Positions 25,824 to 33,577 of a DNA stretch of 64,000 nt are shown here, one piece after another (within the stretch, counting starts at the first letter, position 1; each line of letters starts with the position of its first letter). The stretch comes from Pontiellaceae bacterium B12219 (lineage in GTDB: Bacteria > Verrucomicrobiota > Kiritimatiellia > Kiritimatiellales > Pontiellaceae). The notes beneath the pieces are model-generated. The model saw only the letters and a list, made by a program, of their open reading frames with translations. It was not told where the DNA came from and made no database searches. Position numbers and translations under genes: made by a program. The stretch is taken from positions 30,000-93,999 of the forward strand of contig JARNMJ010000010.1 of NCBI GenBank assembly GCA_029432795.1. Direction: 5' to 3'.

Positions 25824-26570
25824 ATGAAAAAGGTACTCATAACAGCAGTGGCAGCAGGTCTGGTTACCGGTGGAGCAATGGCTGGATCAAATGGTTCAGT
25901 GGATTTTGTTAGTGCTTACGTATATCGCGGAACCACGATATCAGATGAGTTCAATCTTCAGCCTTCGATTGAGTTGTACGGTTTCGGCATGCCCGAAGAG
26001 TATGGTGAATTCATTGCCGGAGCCTGGGGGACGCTTGCTCCTTTCTCTGATGGATTTGAAACCCCGTATGAAACGGACTGGTATGTAACCTACATGCTTC
26101 CGGAACTGGCCGATGGGCTGGATCTTTCAGTGGGTGTGCTGGAGTACATGTACAGCGGTGCTGAAAATGAACTCGAATTGAATGTTGCGGCCGGTTATGG
26201 CTTTGGCGATTTCTATTTGGCGGCATCGCTCAATTACATGAGTTTTAATCAGGGGCCCATCGATGCAACGGAAGGGCAGATCTATGTTCCGGTTTCATTG
26301 GACTGGACCACGGAGCTTTCGGAAGACCTCGAGGGGACGGTCGGCGGTCTGGTTTCCTATATGAAGCAGGGCGATGGAAATGAAAGTGCGGGCCTGAAAG
26401 ATGGATTCAACAGCTACGAAATCTACGGAGCCCTGAACTATGCGTTGGGCGACGTATGGTCGCTCGGCGGTTCCTTGGTCTACATTGGTCAGGGTGATGA
26501 TAAAGTATTGAGCGATGCCGCGTATGATGTTGATTTGGTGGGCATGCTCAGCCTCAGCTGTGAAATGTAA
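25824..26570 (+). CDS. TorF-like outer-membrane porin, copy 2
   Basis: 248 residues, signal peptide MKKVLITAVAAGLVTGGAMA. Paralogue of the 13364 gene: the same opening (VDFVSAYVYRGTTISDEF), the same GFGMPEEYGEFIAGAWG block, ETDWYVTYMLPELADGLDLS, and the same end (GQGDDKVLSDAAYDVDLVGM). A beta-barrel outer-membrane protein is expected. Internal strands differ enough that ligand selectivity could differ. It lies directly upstream of the agmatine/putrescine operon and downstream of the guanidine genes, with its own terminator, so it could be the outer-membrane entry route for cationic N-compounds. That role is inferred. Confidence 0.78.
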   Translation: MKKVLITAVAAGLVTGGAMAGSNGSVDFVSAYVYRGTTISDEFNLQPSIELYGFGMPEEYGEFIAGAWGTLAPFSDGFETPYETDWYVTYMLPELADGLDLSVGVLEYMYSGAENELELNVAAGYGFGDFYLAASLNYMSFNQGPIDATEGQIYVPVSLDWTTELSEDLEGTVGGLVSYMKQGDGNESAGLKDGFNSYEIYGALNYALGDVWSLGGSLVYIGQGDDKVLSDAAYDVDLVGMLSLSCEM

Positions 26571-26590
26571 TCGGTTTATAACCTGAATGA

Positions 26591-26621
26591 AAAAAGCGTC
26601 CCGACCGGGGCGCTTTTTTTT
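26591..26621 (+). terminator. Rho-independent terminator of porin 2
   Basis: AAAAAGCG-T-CCC pairs with GGG-G-CGCTTTTT around GACC and continues into a T-run. Nearly the same hairpin as the one after porin 1. Confidence 0.9.
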
Positions 26622-26622
26622 G

Positions 26623-26637
26623 TTCCAATCATTGGAA
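26623..26637. repeat. Perfect copy of TTCCAA-N3-TTGGAA
   Basis: Spacer TCA. Intergenic, immediately after the porin 2 terminator. Confidence 0.85.
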
Positions 26638-26742
26638 TACCCGGCTGGAAACAGCCTCCCGAGGTTGGAAATTTTTGGCTGGTTTTCTGTATTTTCATGG
26701 ATCTGGATGGTGGGCTGAATGAGACAAAAATGAACTAAAAGT

Positions 26743-26758
26743 ATTGTATACATACAAT
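26743..26758. promoter_or_regulatory. Inverted repeat, possible activator or TetR-type operator
   Basis: ATTGTAT and ATACAAT separated by AC, about 125 bases upstream of the sigma-54 promoter. Could be an enhancer site for a sigma-54 activator or the target of the TetR protein encoded at the end of the operon. Confidence 0.4.
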
Positions 26759-26881
26759 TATGAATGTAATTCGTGTTTTGTTATACATACATCGGTGAAT
26801 GTTTGGTGTTATTTGTAATTAATTTATAGATAGGGTGTTAGGGGGTTCTAGGTTTGCCGGTTAATTCTGAGGGAACGGGGT

Positions 26882-26898
26882 TTGGCATACTGTGTGCA
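26882..26898 (+). promoter_or_regulatory. Sigma-54 promoter of the agmatine/putrescine operon
   Basis: TTGGCATACTGTGTGCA: GG and GC exactly ten bases apart. Its first half (TTGGCATAC) is identical to that of the amt promoter. The GC is 79 bases upstream of the potD-like ATG. Confidence 0.82.
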
Positions 26899-26976
26899 CT
26901 GGTGGTGTTCAGGATGCGGATCATATAAACGCGGGGCGTATCCCGTATTTTTAAAACCTCATAAGGAGAATGAAAC

Positions 26977-28011
26977 ATGAAGGTAACACTGAGTGCACTG
27001 GCTATCGGATCAATGGTTGCTCTTTCAGCTACGGCGAAAGAGGAATTGAATATCTACATCTGGACGGAATATACCGAGCCGGAACTGACGAAAGCATTTG
27101 AAGAAATGTATGACTGCAAAGTCATTGAATCGAACTATGAAAACTGCGAGGAAATGGTGGCGAAACTGCAGGCCGGCGGAGTGTCGCAGTACGACATGGT
27201 TTTCCCTTCCGACTACATTGTTCCATCGATGATTGAACTCGGCCTGCTGAGCGAGCTGGATCATTCAAAAATTCCAAACCTTGGAAATCTCACGGACACC
27301 TTTTCATCCCCCAGTTTTGATGAAGGCAATAAATATTCTGTCGCGTATCAGTGGGGGACGGTCGGGCTGATTTATGATTCCGAAAAAGTCACTGAACCGA
27401 TCGATTCCTGGAAACCGATTCTGGAGTCCGAAGGCGGCACGCGGTTTGCACTGTTTGATTCAGAACGTGAGATGACCGGAATTGCGCTGACATATCTGGG
27501 CTATTCCATGAACACCACGAATAAAAAAGAGCTGATGGAAGCGGCGAATCTGCTGATTAAGGCGAAGAAGAAAAAAGGCTATTCGGGATTTGTTGCGAAC
27601 GTAGGCGGTTTTTCGAAGGTCCAGGCCGGAACCTTGGATATGTCCTTTTGCTATAGTGGAGATGCCTTTGCAAACATTGAAGAAAGTCCGAACCTGAAGT
27701 ATGTCATTCCGAAGGAAGGCACAGTGGTTTGGTGCGACAGTATGTGCATCACCAAAGAGGCACCGAACAAAGAGCTGGCGTACAAATACATCAACTTCAT
27801 TTTGGATGCCAAAAACGGCGCGCAGCTTTCGAACTACATCGCGTTCGCCACGCCGAACAAAGCCTCGCTGCCCATGATCGATAAGGCTCTGCTGGAAAAT
27901 CCATCAGTTTATCCGGATGCGGAAACCGAAGAGAAGCTTGAGTTCATTCTGGATGCCGGTGCCAATACAGCGATGTATGGCGAACTCTGGAAAATGATTA
28001 AAACCCGCTAG
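26977..28011 (+). CDS. potD: Periplasmic polyamine/agmatine-binding protein (PotD family)
   Basis: 344 residues. A signal peptide (about 1-20, ending ATA) precedes LNIYIWTEYTEPEL, the PotD/PotF opening. Later blocks include KLQAGGVSQYDMVFPSDYIV, QWGTVGLIYDSEKV and EGTVVWCDSMCITKEAPNKELAYKYINFILD. The acidic and aromatic residues that hold a polyamine are present in general pattern. It binds a linear amine for the PotABC transporter encoded further down. Agmatine or putrescine is expected because aguA, aguB and putrescine-degrading genes share the operon. GGAG before the ATG. A hairpin follows the stop. A perfect TTCCAA-N3-TTGGAA copy (27272) encodes PNLGN. Confidence 0.9.
   Translation: MKVTLSALAIGSMVALSATAKEELNIYIWTEYTEPELTKAFEEMYDCKVIESNYENCEEMVAKLQAGGVSQYDMVFPSDYIVPSMIELGLLSELDHSKIPNLGNLTDTFSSPSFDEGNKYSVAYQWGTVGLIYDSEKVTEPIDSWKPILESEGGTRFALFDSEREMTGIALTYLGYSMNTTNKKELMEAANLLIKAKKKKGYSGFVANVGGFSKVQAGTLDMSFCYSGDAFANIEESPNLKYVIPKEGTVVWCDSMCITKEAPNKELAYKYINFILDAKNGAQLSNYIAFATPNKASLPMIDKALLENPSVYPDAETEEKLEFILDAGANTAMYGELWKMIKTR
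27272..27286. repeat. Perfect copy of TTCCAA-N3-TTGGAA
   Basis: Spacer ACC. Inside the potD-like gene, translated as part of IPNLGNL. Confidence 0.85.
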
Positions 28012-28027
28012 TACTGCGAACACCTTT

Positions 28028-28061
28028 GGAGGGGCAGCGGCCTCGACGCCTGAGCCCCTCC
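28028..28061 (+). repeat. Hairpin after the potD-like gene
   Basis: GGAGGGGC pairs perfectly with GCCCCTCC across an 18-base loop. No T-run. It sits at the same position relative to the binding-protein gene as the hairpin at 15506. Confidence 0.65.
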
Positions 28062-28088
28062 TGCAATGCCTAACCCGAAGTGTGACCC

Positions 28089-28976
28089 ATGAGTAAAGTA
28101 AAAGTAGCCGTAACCCAAATGACCTGCAGTGAGGATTTCGGGGCGAATATCGATAAAGCTGAAAAGCTGGTCCGAGAAGCCGCTGCGCAGGGCGCGCAGA
28201 TTATCCTGCTGCAAGAACTCTTCGAAGGCCCCTATTTCTGCAAACTTCAGAAGTATGAATATTTTTCCGATGCCCACGAAGCCACGCTGGAGGATTCGTT
28301 CCTGAAGCGGTTTTCCGATCTGGCGAAGGAGCTCAGTGTGGTGCTGCCGATCAGCTTTTTTGAACGGGCCGGTAAGGCGACCTATAACTCAATGGCCATG
28401 ATGGATGCCGATGGAACGATGATGGGGATCTATCGCAAGATTCATATTCCGCAGGGATCGGGCTATGAAGAAAAATACTATTTCGCACCGGGCGATCTCG
28501 GCTTCAAGGTCTGGGATACGGCCTATGCCAAAATCGGCGTTGGAATTTGCTGGGACCAGTGGTATCCGGAAACCGCCCGCAGTCTGGCGCTCCTGGGTGC
28601 CGATATTTTGTTCTACCCGACGGCCATCGGTTCTGAACCGTACACGCCGGATTACGATTCTTCCGATCATTGGAGACGGACGCAGCAGGGTCACGCCGCC
28701 GCCAACCTTGTTCCGGTGTGTGCATCCAACCGCATCGGAACCGAGCGCGATGAGGATATTGAAATGACCTTCTACGGCCGCTCGTTCATCACCGATGAAA
28801 CGGGGGCGCTGGTGGCTGATGCCGACCGTGAAACCGAAGGCGTCTGGACGGCGGAATTTGATTTTGAAGCGATGCGCGACTTCCGCTCGGGCTGGGGATT
28901 TTTCCGGGATCGCCGGCCCCAGCATTACGGTGCGCTGTTAACCCACGACGGCGTGAACCGCGTCGCAGGAATTTAA
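28089..28976 (+). CDS. aguB: N-carbamoylputrescine amidase
   Basis: 295 residues, nitrilase superfamily. The catalytic triad is Glu43 (LLQELFEGPYF), Lys117 (YRKIHIPQ) and Cys154 (VGICWDQWYPE). The strings GSGYEEKYYFAPGD and GSEPYTPDYDSSDHWRRTQQGHAAANLVPV are characteristic of N-carbamoylputrescine amidases rather than other nitrilases. The cytoplasmic enzyme hydrolyses N-carbamoylputrescine to putrescine, CO2 and ammonia, the second step of agmatine breakdown; aguA lies further down the operon. It is placed between the binding protein and the transporter ATPase, which argues that agmatine is a transported substrate. The next gene starts nine bases after the stop. Confidence 0.95.
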   Translation: MSKVKVAVTQMTCSEDFGANIDKAEKLVREAAAQGAQIILLQELFEGPYFCKLQKYEYFSDAHEATLEDSFLKRFSDLAKELSVVLPISFFERAGKATYNSMAMMDADGTMMGIYRKIHIPQGSGYEEKYYFAPGDLGFKVWDTAYAKIGVGICWDQWYPETARSLALLGADILFYPTAIGSEPYTPDYDSSDHWRRTQQGHAAANLVPVCASNRIGTERDEDIEMTFYGRSFITDETGALVADADRETEGVWTAEFDFEAMRDFRSGWGFFRDRRPQHYGALLTHDGVNRVAGI

Positions 28977-28985
28977 GGAGACGTC

Positions 28986-30005
28986 ATGGATCTGAAGGTA
29001 TTTGCAGTCTGTAAAAGCTACGGCGATGTTGAAGCGCTGAAGTATGTTGAGCTGAAAGTGGAGAAGGGCGAGTTCTTTACGTTGCTGGGCCCGTCCGGCT
29101 GCGGAAAAACGACCTTGCTTCGTGTTGTGGCCGGTCTGGAAATGGCCGACAGCGGCATGGTGATGCTCGGTGGTGAAGCGATCACCTGGAAGCCGGCCAA
29201 TGAGCGGCCGGTGAATACGGTGTTCCAGAGCTACGCGCTCTTCCCGCACCTGACCGTTTTGGAAAATATCAGCTTCGGGCTGATTTCGCGCAAGATCCCG
29301 AAAGCAGAGGCCATCATCAAAGCCAAAGAGATGCTCGATCTGGTACAGCTCGATGGGTTTGGAGACCGTAAACCGGATCAGATGTCCGGCGGGCAGCGCC
29401 AGCGGGTGGCGCTGGCCCGTGCTCTGGCCAACGAACCGGAATTGCTGCTGCTCGATGAGCCGATGTCGGCGCTCGATGCCAAGTTGCGGGTGCAGGTGCA
29501 GATTGAATTGCGGCAGATTCAGCAGCGGTTGGAAAAAACCTTTATCATGGTCACACACGATCAGCAGGAAGCCCTGACTGTTTCCGATCGGATGGCGGTG
29601 ATGAATGTCGGCGAAGTGGCGCAGATGGGCGATGTGCGCGAAGTGTATGATCGGCCGAAATCTAAATTTGTGGCCGACTTCCTCCAGACCCAGAACTTTA
29701 TCGAAGCTGAACGGGTGGCGGATCATCGCATCAGGACCACCTATGGCGAATGGGCGGTTACCGACCCCGTTCCATGGGAAAAAGGAACCGTTACGGTTCG
29801 CCCTGAAAATCTGAGTGTTACCTCCGATTCCGCGGCCTGCACGTTTAAGGGGCGCGTTGAAACCTCGCTCTATCGGGGCTGCTATCAGGAGCTCTTTTTA
29901 GACAACGGGCTGCAGGTGGAAACCGAGTCGGTGAGGCCTTTTGCCAAAGGCGAAGAAGTGATGGTGAACGTACCTCAGGAAGCGGTGGTGATGCTCAATG
30001 ACTAA
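28986..30005 (+). CDS. potA: Polyamine ABC transporter ATP-binding protein
   Basis: 339 residues. Walker A GPSGCGKTT, Q-loop VFQSYALFPH, signature MSGGQRQR, Walker B LLLLDEPMSALD and the His switch MVTHDQQEA are intact in residues 1-235. Residues 240-339 form the TOBE-type C-terminal domain of the PotA/UgpC group (GTVTVRPENLSVTSDSAACTFKGRVETSLYRG). Cytoplasmic ATPase of the PotABCD importer. Purine-rich GGAG seven bases before the ATG. Its last eight bases overlap the start of the permease gene, indicating coupled translation. Confidence 0.93.
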   Translation: MDLKVFAVCKSYGDVEALKYVELKVEKGEFFTLLGPSGCGKTTLLRVVAGLEMADSGMVMLGGEAITWKPANERPVNTVFQSYALFPHLTVLENISFGLISRKIPKAEAIIKAKEMLDLVQLDGFGDRKPDQMSGGQRQRVALARALANEPELLLLDEPMSALDAKLRVQVQIELRQIQQRLEKTFIMVTHDQQEALTVSDRMAVMNVGEVAQMGDVREVYDRPKSKFVADFLQTQNFIEAERVADHRIRTTYGEWAVTDPVPWEKGTVTVRPENLSVTSDSAACTFKGRVETSLYRGCYQELFLDNGLQVETESVRPFAKGEEVMVNVPQEAVVMLND

Positions 30006-30945
30006 CGAAAATAAAAACGTACCGGAAAAAGATAAACCGGATGGAAGCTATACGGTTTTTCATGGCGCTTTGGTTAAGAAAAAAGTGCTGTCCCGTCGTG
30101 CTTTCAGTTTTGTTTCTCCGGGCTTTCTGTGGTCGCTGATCTTTTTGGTGATTCCCTGCCTCGCGCTGTTTGCCGTAAGTTTTGCCTCCCGTGGCGACTA
30201 CGGCCAGATTGAATGGAACTTTTCCATTGATAACATGAAACGGCTGGCCGGTTTCGGCTACTTTGGATGGTCTGCGGATAACCTGCTGATCGTCTGGCGC
30301 AGTATTGTGGTGGCTGTGGTCACCACCTTCCTGTGTGTGGTGCTGTCCTATCCGCTCGCCTTTTTTCTGGTGAGTCGCCCGGATAAAAGCCGCACGGTCT
30401 GGCTAACGCTGCTGCTGATTCCGTTCTGGACCAATCTGGTGATCCGCACCTATGCCTGGTTTCTGGCGCTTGCACCGAATATGCCCCTGGCTAAATTGTT
30501 GGCCGAAGTTGGAGCCATTGAGCCGGGAACCGCGCTCTACCCCAGCACGTTTGCGGTGTATATCGGCATGGTTTCCATGTTCCTTCCGTTTGTCGCCCTG
30601 CCGCTCTATACGGCCGTGGAGAAAATGGACTGGGCGCTGGTGGAAGCCGCCCGCGATTTATACTCCGGCGGATGGCGCGTTTTCCGTCATGCCATTCTGC
30701 CGCAGACCATGCCCGGCCTTTCGGTGGGCATCACGCTGACCCTCGTGCCGGCCATGGGCATGTTTGTCGTTCCGGATATGCTCGGCGGTTCCCGCTACAT
30801 GCTGATCGGAAACCTGATTCAGCAGCAGTTCGGCACCTCGCGGGATTGGCCGTTCGGTGCAGCACTCAGTCTGGTGCTGATGTTCTTAACCTTGTCTGCA
30901 CTGATGGCATCGCGCCGGCATGAACTGAAGAAAAAGGAGGCCTGA
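29998..30945 (+). CDS. potB: Polyamine ABC transporter permease PotB
   Basis: 315 residues with six predicted membrane helices and a cytoplasmic 40-residue N-terminal tail. The EAA docking loop reads WALVEAARDLYSGGWRVFRHAILPQTMPG, and the PotB-like LVIRTYAWFLAL and AVYIGMVSMFLPFVALPLYTA segments are present. With PotC it forms the membrane channel of the amine importer. It overlaps potA at the start and is followed two bases after its stop by potC. Confidence 0.92.
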   Translation: MTNENKNVPEKDKPDGSYTVFHGALVKKKVLSRRAFSFVSPGFLWSLIFLVIPCLALFAVSFASRGDYGQIEWNFSIDNMKRLAGFGYFGWSADNLLIVWRSIVVAVVTTFLCVVLSYPLAFFLVSRPDKSRTVWLTLLLIPFWTNLVIRTYAWFLALAPNMPLAKLLAEVGAIEPGTALYPSTFAVYIGMVSMFLPFVALPLYTAVEKMDWALVEAARDLYSGGWRVFRHAILPQTMPGLSVGITLTLVPAMGMFVVPDMLGGSRYMLIGNLIQQQFGTSRDWPFGAALSLVLMFLTLSALMASRRHELKKKEA

Positions 30946-30947
30946 TC

Positions 30948-31757
30948 ATGAGACGCGGAAATTCAACCGGAATCACCATGACGTCTGTGGGAGTCTTCAT
31001 CCTGTTCTACATTCCGTTGCTGTGCGTGGCGATGTTCTCGTTCAATGCCAATAAGTTTGGTTTGACCTGGGGAGGTTTTACGTTCGACTGGTACGCCAAA
31101 ATGTTCCACAACGAGGTCATTATGAAAGCGGCCTGGAATACCCTGCTTCTTGCGGTTGTATCCACGCTGCTATCCACCGTGCTGGGTACCATGCTGGCAA
31201 TCGGGATGTATCGCTTCCCCTGGAAAAAGAAGACCATGGGAAAGCTCGATATGCTGCTCCATCTGCCGGTGGTTACGCCCGACATCATCTTTGCCGTGGC
31301 GTTGGTCATTGCGTTCAGTGCGATCCGCCATTTTACGGGGCTGTTTGAATTGGGTATGCCTTCCATGATTGTCGGGCACGTCACGTTCCAGATTTCTTTC
31401 GTAGCCTTGGTGGTGCGTGGTCGGCTGGAGATGATCGGACACGATGTGGAAGAAGCGGCGTATGATCTGTATGCCGACCACAAGCGCGTGCTGTTCAAAA
31501 TTTTGCTGCCGCTGCTGAAGCCGGGCATCATGGCCGGGGCGATGCTGGCCTTCACACTTTCGCTCGACGATTTTGTGATCAGCTTTTTCACAGCCGGCCC
31601 GAAATCCACCACCCTGCCGCTCTTTATCTATTCCGCCTTGAAACGCGGCGTGACGCCGGAGATCCACGCGCTCTCCACCATCATCATGATTCTGACCATT
31701 GTGTTGGTGCTGGCGATGCAGAAGTTTACAGCCAAAAACGGCGGGGAGATGCACTAG
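30948..31757 (+). CDS. potC: Polyamine ABC transporter permease PotC
   Basis: 269 residues, six helices. FNANKFGLTWGGFTFDWYAKMFHN after the first helix and HLPVVTPDIIFAVALVIAF are typical of PotC, and the EAA loop is DVEEAAYDLYADHKRVLFKILLPLLKPG. The SLDDFVISFFTAGPKSTTLPLFIYS stretch before the last helices is the PotC hallmark. Partner of PotB in the inner membrane. A 118-base gap with a hairpin separates it from the aminotransferase gene; transcription probably continues. Confidence 0.92.
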   Translation: MRRGNSTGITMTSVGVFILFYIPLLCVAMFSFNANKFGLTWGGFTFDWYAKMFHNEVIMKAAWNTLLLAVVSTLLSTVLGTMLAIGMYRFPWKKKTMGKLDMLLHLPVVTPDIIFAVALVIAFSAIRHFTGLFELGMPSMIVGHVTFQISFVALVVRGRLEMIGHDVEEAAYDLYADHKRVLFKILLPLLKPGIMAGAMLAFTLSLDDFVISFFTAGPKSTTLPLFIYSALKRGVTPEIHALSTIIMILTIVLVLAMQKFTAKNGGEMH

Positions 31758-31780
31758 ATGATTTGGAATCTTCAAAGACA

Positions 31781-31820
31781 GGATTGTGCCTACACCCCGA
31801 TACCACGGGGTTTCCAATCC
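31781..31820 (+). repeat. Two-part hairpin between potC and the aminotransferase gene
   Basis: Outer stem GGATTG/CAATCC (31781-31786/31815-31820) encloses inner stem ACCCCG/CGGGGT (31794-31799/31806-31811). No T-run. Possible mRNA processing or stability element. Confidence 0.5.
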
Positions 31821-31875
31821 CTGAAAAACCACTGATTTAATGAATTGAAACGCGCAGGTGCGCAGGAGAAATGAC

Positions 31876-33222
31876 ATGCCAAGAAATATTGAAAACGCTA
31901 AAGCTGAAGTACAATGGATCAATAATATCGTTACGGGTAAAACCGAACTGACGCAGGATGTGAAGGAGGAAATTTCGAGTAAAACGGTCGAAAACTTTCG
32001 CGACCATATTAACAAAGGGTTTCTGGAATACCGTAAGTCCGCCACCATCGCCGGCGATTTTGCCATGACAGAATGGTCCGGGCAGGGCTCTATCATCACC
32101 GACATTCTGGGCCGCGAATTTATTGATATGCTCGGTGGCTACGGACTCTACAGCCTGGGTATCCGCCATCCGAAAGTGGTCGAAGCCGTGAATGCCCAGC
32201 TGAACCGTTCTCCGCAGTATTCGCAGGAGCTGCTCGATCCGCTGCGCGCCCAGCTCGGACAGGTGCTCGGTGAACTGACGCCGGGCGATATCCAATATGG
32301 TTTCTTTGCCAACTCCGGTACGGAAGGCGTGGAAGGCGCGCTGAAACTGGCCAAGCTGCATACCGGTAAATCCGGCTTTATTTCAACCATTGGAAGTTTC
32401 CACGGCAAGACCGCCGGTTCGCTTTCGGTGATGGGTAAATCGGTCTATCGCAAACCACTGCTTCCACTCCTTGGAAACGTGAAATATGCGCCGTACGGAG
32501 ATGCGGATGCGATGGAAGCTGAATTGAAGAAAGCGCAGATCGTCGGCGACGATATTGCAGGCATCATTGTCGAACCGGTTCAGGGGGAAGCAGGCGCGAT
32601 TGTTCCGCCGGCGGATTACTGGCCGCGTCTGCGCGAAATGTGCGATCGCTATGGCGTATTGCTGATTGCCGACGAAGTACAGACGGGCTTCGGGCGTGTG
32701 GGGGAAATGTTCGGGGTCGATTGCTGGGACGTCGCGCCCGATATCATGGCTTTTGGTAAAGCACTCGGCGGCGGCGTGGTTCCATGCAGTGGATTCATGT
32801 CCACCGCGAAGATTTGGGAATGCATGGAACCGAATCCGTTTATGCACACGACGACGACCGGCGGTAACCCGCTCGCCTGTGCATCAGCACTCGCGGCCAT
32901 TGGCGTGATGCTGGAAGAAGACACGCCGAAACAGTCGGCTGAAAAAGGGATCTACATGACGGCCAAGCTCAATGAACTGAAGGATAAGTATCCGGGCATG
33001 ATCAATGAAATCCGCGGTAAAGGGCTGTTGATCGGTGTTGAGTTTGCTGATGGCGAGGTGGGCTACAAAGTGGTGGCCGGCATGTTCAAGCGCGGCGTCC
33101 TCACCGGCGGCACGTTGAACAATGCGCAGACCATCCGCATTGAACCGGCATTGACGGTTCCGTATGAACTGCTCGATAAGACCATCGAAGTCATGGAAGA
33201 AGCCATTAAAGAAGTGATGTAA
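31876..33222 (+). CDS. Class III aminotransferase, probable putrescine aminotransferase
   Basis: 448 residues from the ATG preceded by CAGGAGAAA; an in-frame GTG 18 bases upstream lacks a better site. Fold-type I, class III PLP enzyme. ANSGTEGVEGALKLAKLHTGK and FHGKTAGSLSVMGK are visible, as is the cofactor Asp in LLIADEVQTGFGRVG. The PLP Lys is in MAFGKALGGG. The N-terminal 60 residues and GYGLYSLGIRHPKVVEAVNAQLNRSPQYSQELLDP resemble putrescine aminotransferases (YgjG/PatA). It would convert putrescine to 4-aminobutanal with 2-oxoglutarate or pyruvate as acceptor. Position after aguB/potABC fits. Ornithine aminotransferase-type substrates are the alternative. Confidence 0.85.
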   Translation: MPRNIENAKAEVQWINNIVTGKTELTQDVKEEISSKTVENFRDHINKGFLEYRKSATIAGDFAMTEWSGQGSIITDILGREFIDMLGGYGLYSLGIRHPKVVEAVNAQLNRSPQYSQELLDPLRAQLGQVLGELTPGDIQYGFFANSGTEGVEGALKLAKLHTGKSGFISTIGSFHGKTAGSLSVMGKSVYRKPLLPLLGNVKYAPYGDADAMEAELKKAQIVGDDIAGIIVEPVQGEAGAIVPPADYWPRLREMCDRYGVLLIADEVQTGFGRVGEMFGVDCWDVAPDIMAFGKALGGGVVPCSGFMSTAKIWECMEPNPFMHTTTTGGNPLACASALAAIGVMLEEDTPKQSAEKGIYMTAKLNELKDKYPGMINEIRGKGLLIGVEFADGEVGYKVVAGMFKRGVLTGGTLNNAQTIRIEPALTVPYELLDKTIEVMEEAIKEVM

Positions 33223-33227
33223 TTCGA

Positions 33228-33563
33228 ATGAAACTTGGATGGTTTATTCTCACCTTTTCCATGCTGCTGGATGTATTTGCCTGCATCATGTCAAAGCAGC
33301 TCGCCGGGCTTCGCCGCCCGGGGCTGCTGGTGGCCGTGGCTGCCAGCTATATGCTTTCGATGGCGCTGTTCGCCTACTGCATGAAGGTGTTGCCCATCGG
33401 GCCGGCCTTTGCCATCTGGTCGGGCATCGGAATGGTGTTGATTGCCATACTGTCCATGGTCCTTTACCGCCAGATTCCTGATGGTCCGGCCCTTGTTGGA
33501 ATGGGCTTCATCGTGTTGGGAACGGTGGTTCTGAGTACGATGTCGAAAATGCAAGTGCACTGA
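33228..33563 (+). CDS. Small multidrug resistance (SMR) family transporter with Asp at the proton site
   Basis: 111 residues, four predicted helices, typical SMR size. The family block LPIGPAFAIWSGIGMVLIAILS aligns with EmrE and Gdx. The single essential membrane Glu of the family (Glu14 in EmrE, Glu13 in Gdx) aligns with Asp15 here (TFSMLLDVFACIMSK). SMR proteins are proton-coupled exporters of cations such as guanidinium (Gdx), spermidine (MdtIJ) or quaternary ammonium compounds. Its place among agmatine and putrescine genes suggests export of an amine or guanidinium compound, or relief from excess agmatine. No second SMR gene is adjacent, so it is probably a homodimer. Acidic substitution rather than loss implies function is kept. 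Confidence 0.87.
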   Translation: MKLGWFILTFSMLLDVFACIMSKQLAGLRRPGLLVAVAASYMLSMALFAYCMKVLPIGPAFAIWSGIGMVLIAILSMVLYRQIPDGPALVGMGFIVLGTVVLSTMSKMQVH

Positions 33564-33577
33564 TTCTGGAGAACAAA

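Larger units (their letters stand above)
26571..26976. other. Long intergenic region before the agmatine/putrescine operon
   Basis: Contains the porin terminator, a perfect TTCCAA-N3-TTGGAA copy, an inverted repeat ATTGTAT-AC-ATACAAT (26743-26758), a further TTATACATACAT half-site near 26780, and the sigma-54 promoter (26882-26898). AT-rich in the middle. No ORF. Confidence 0.75.
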
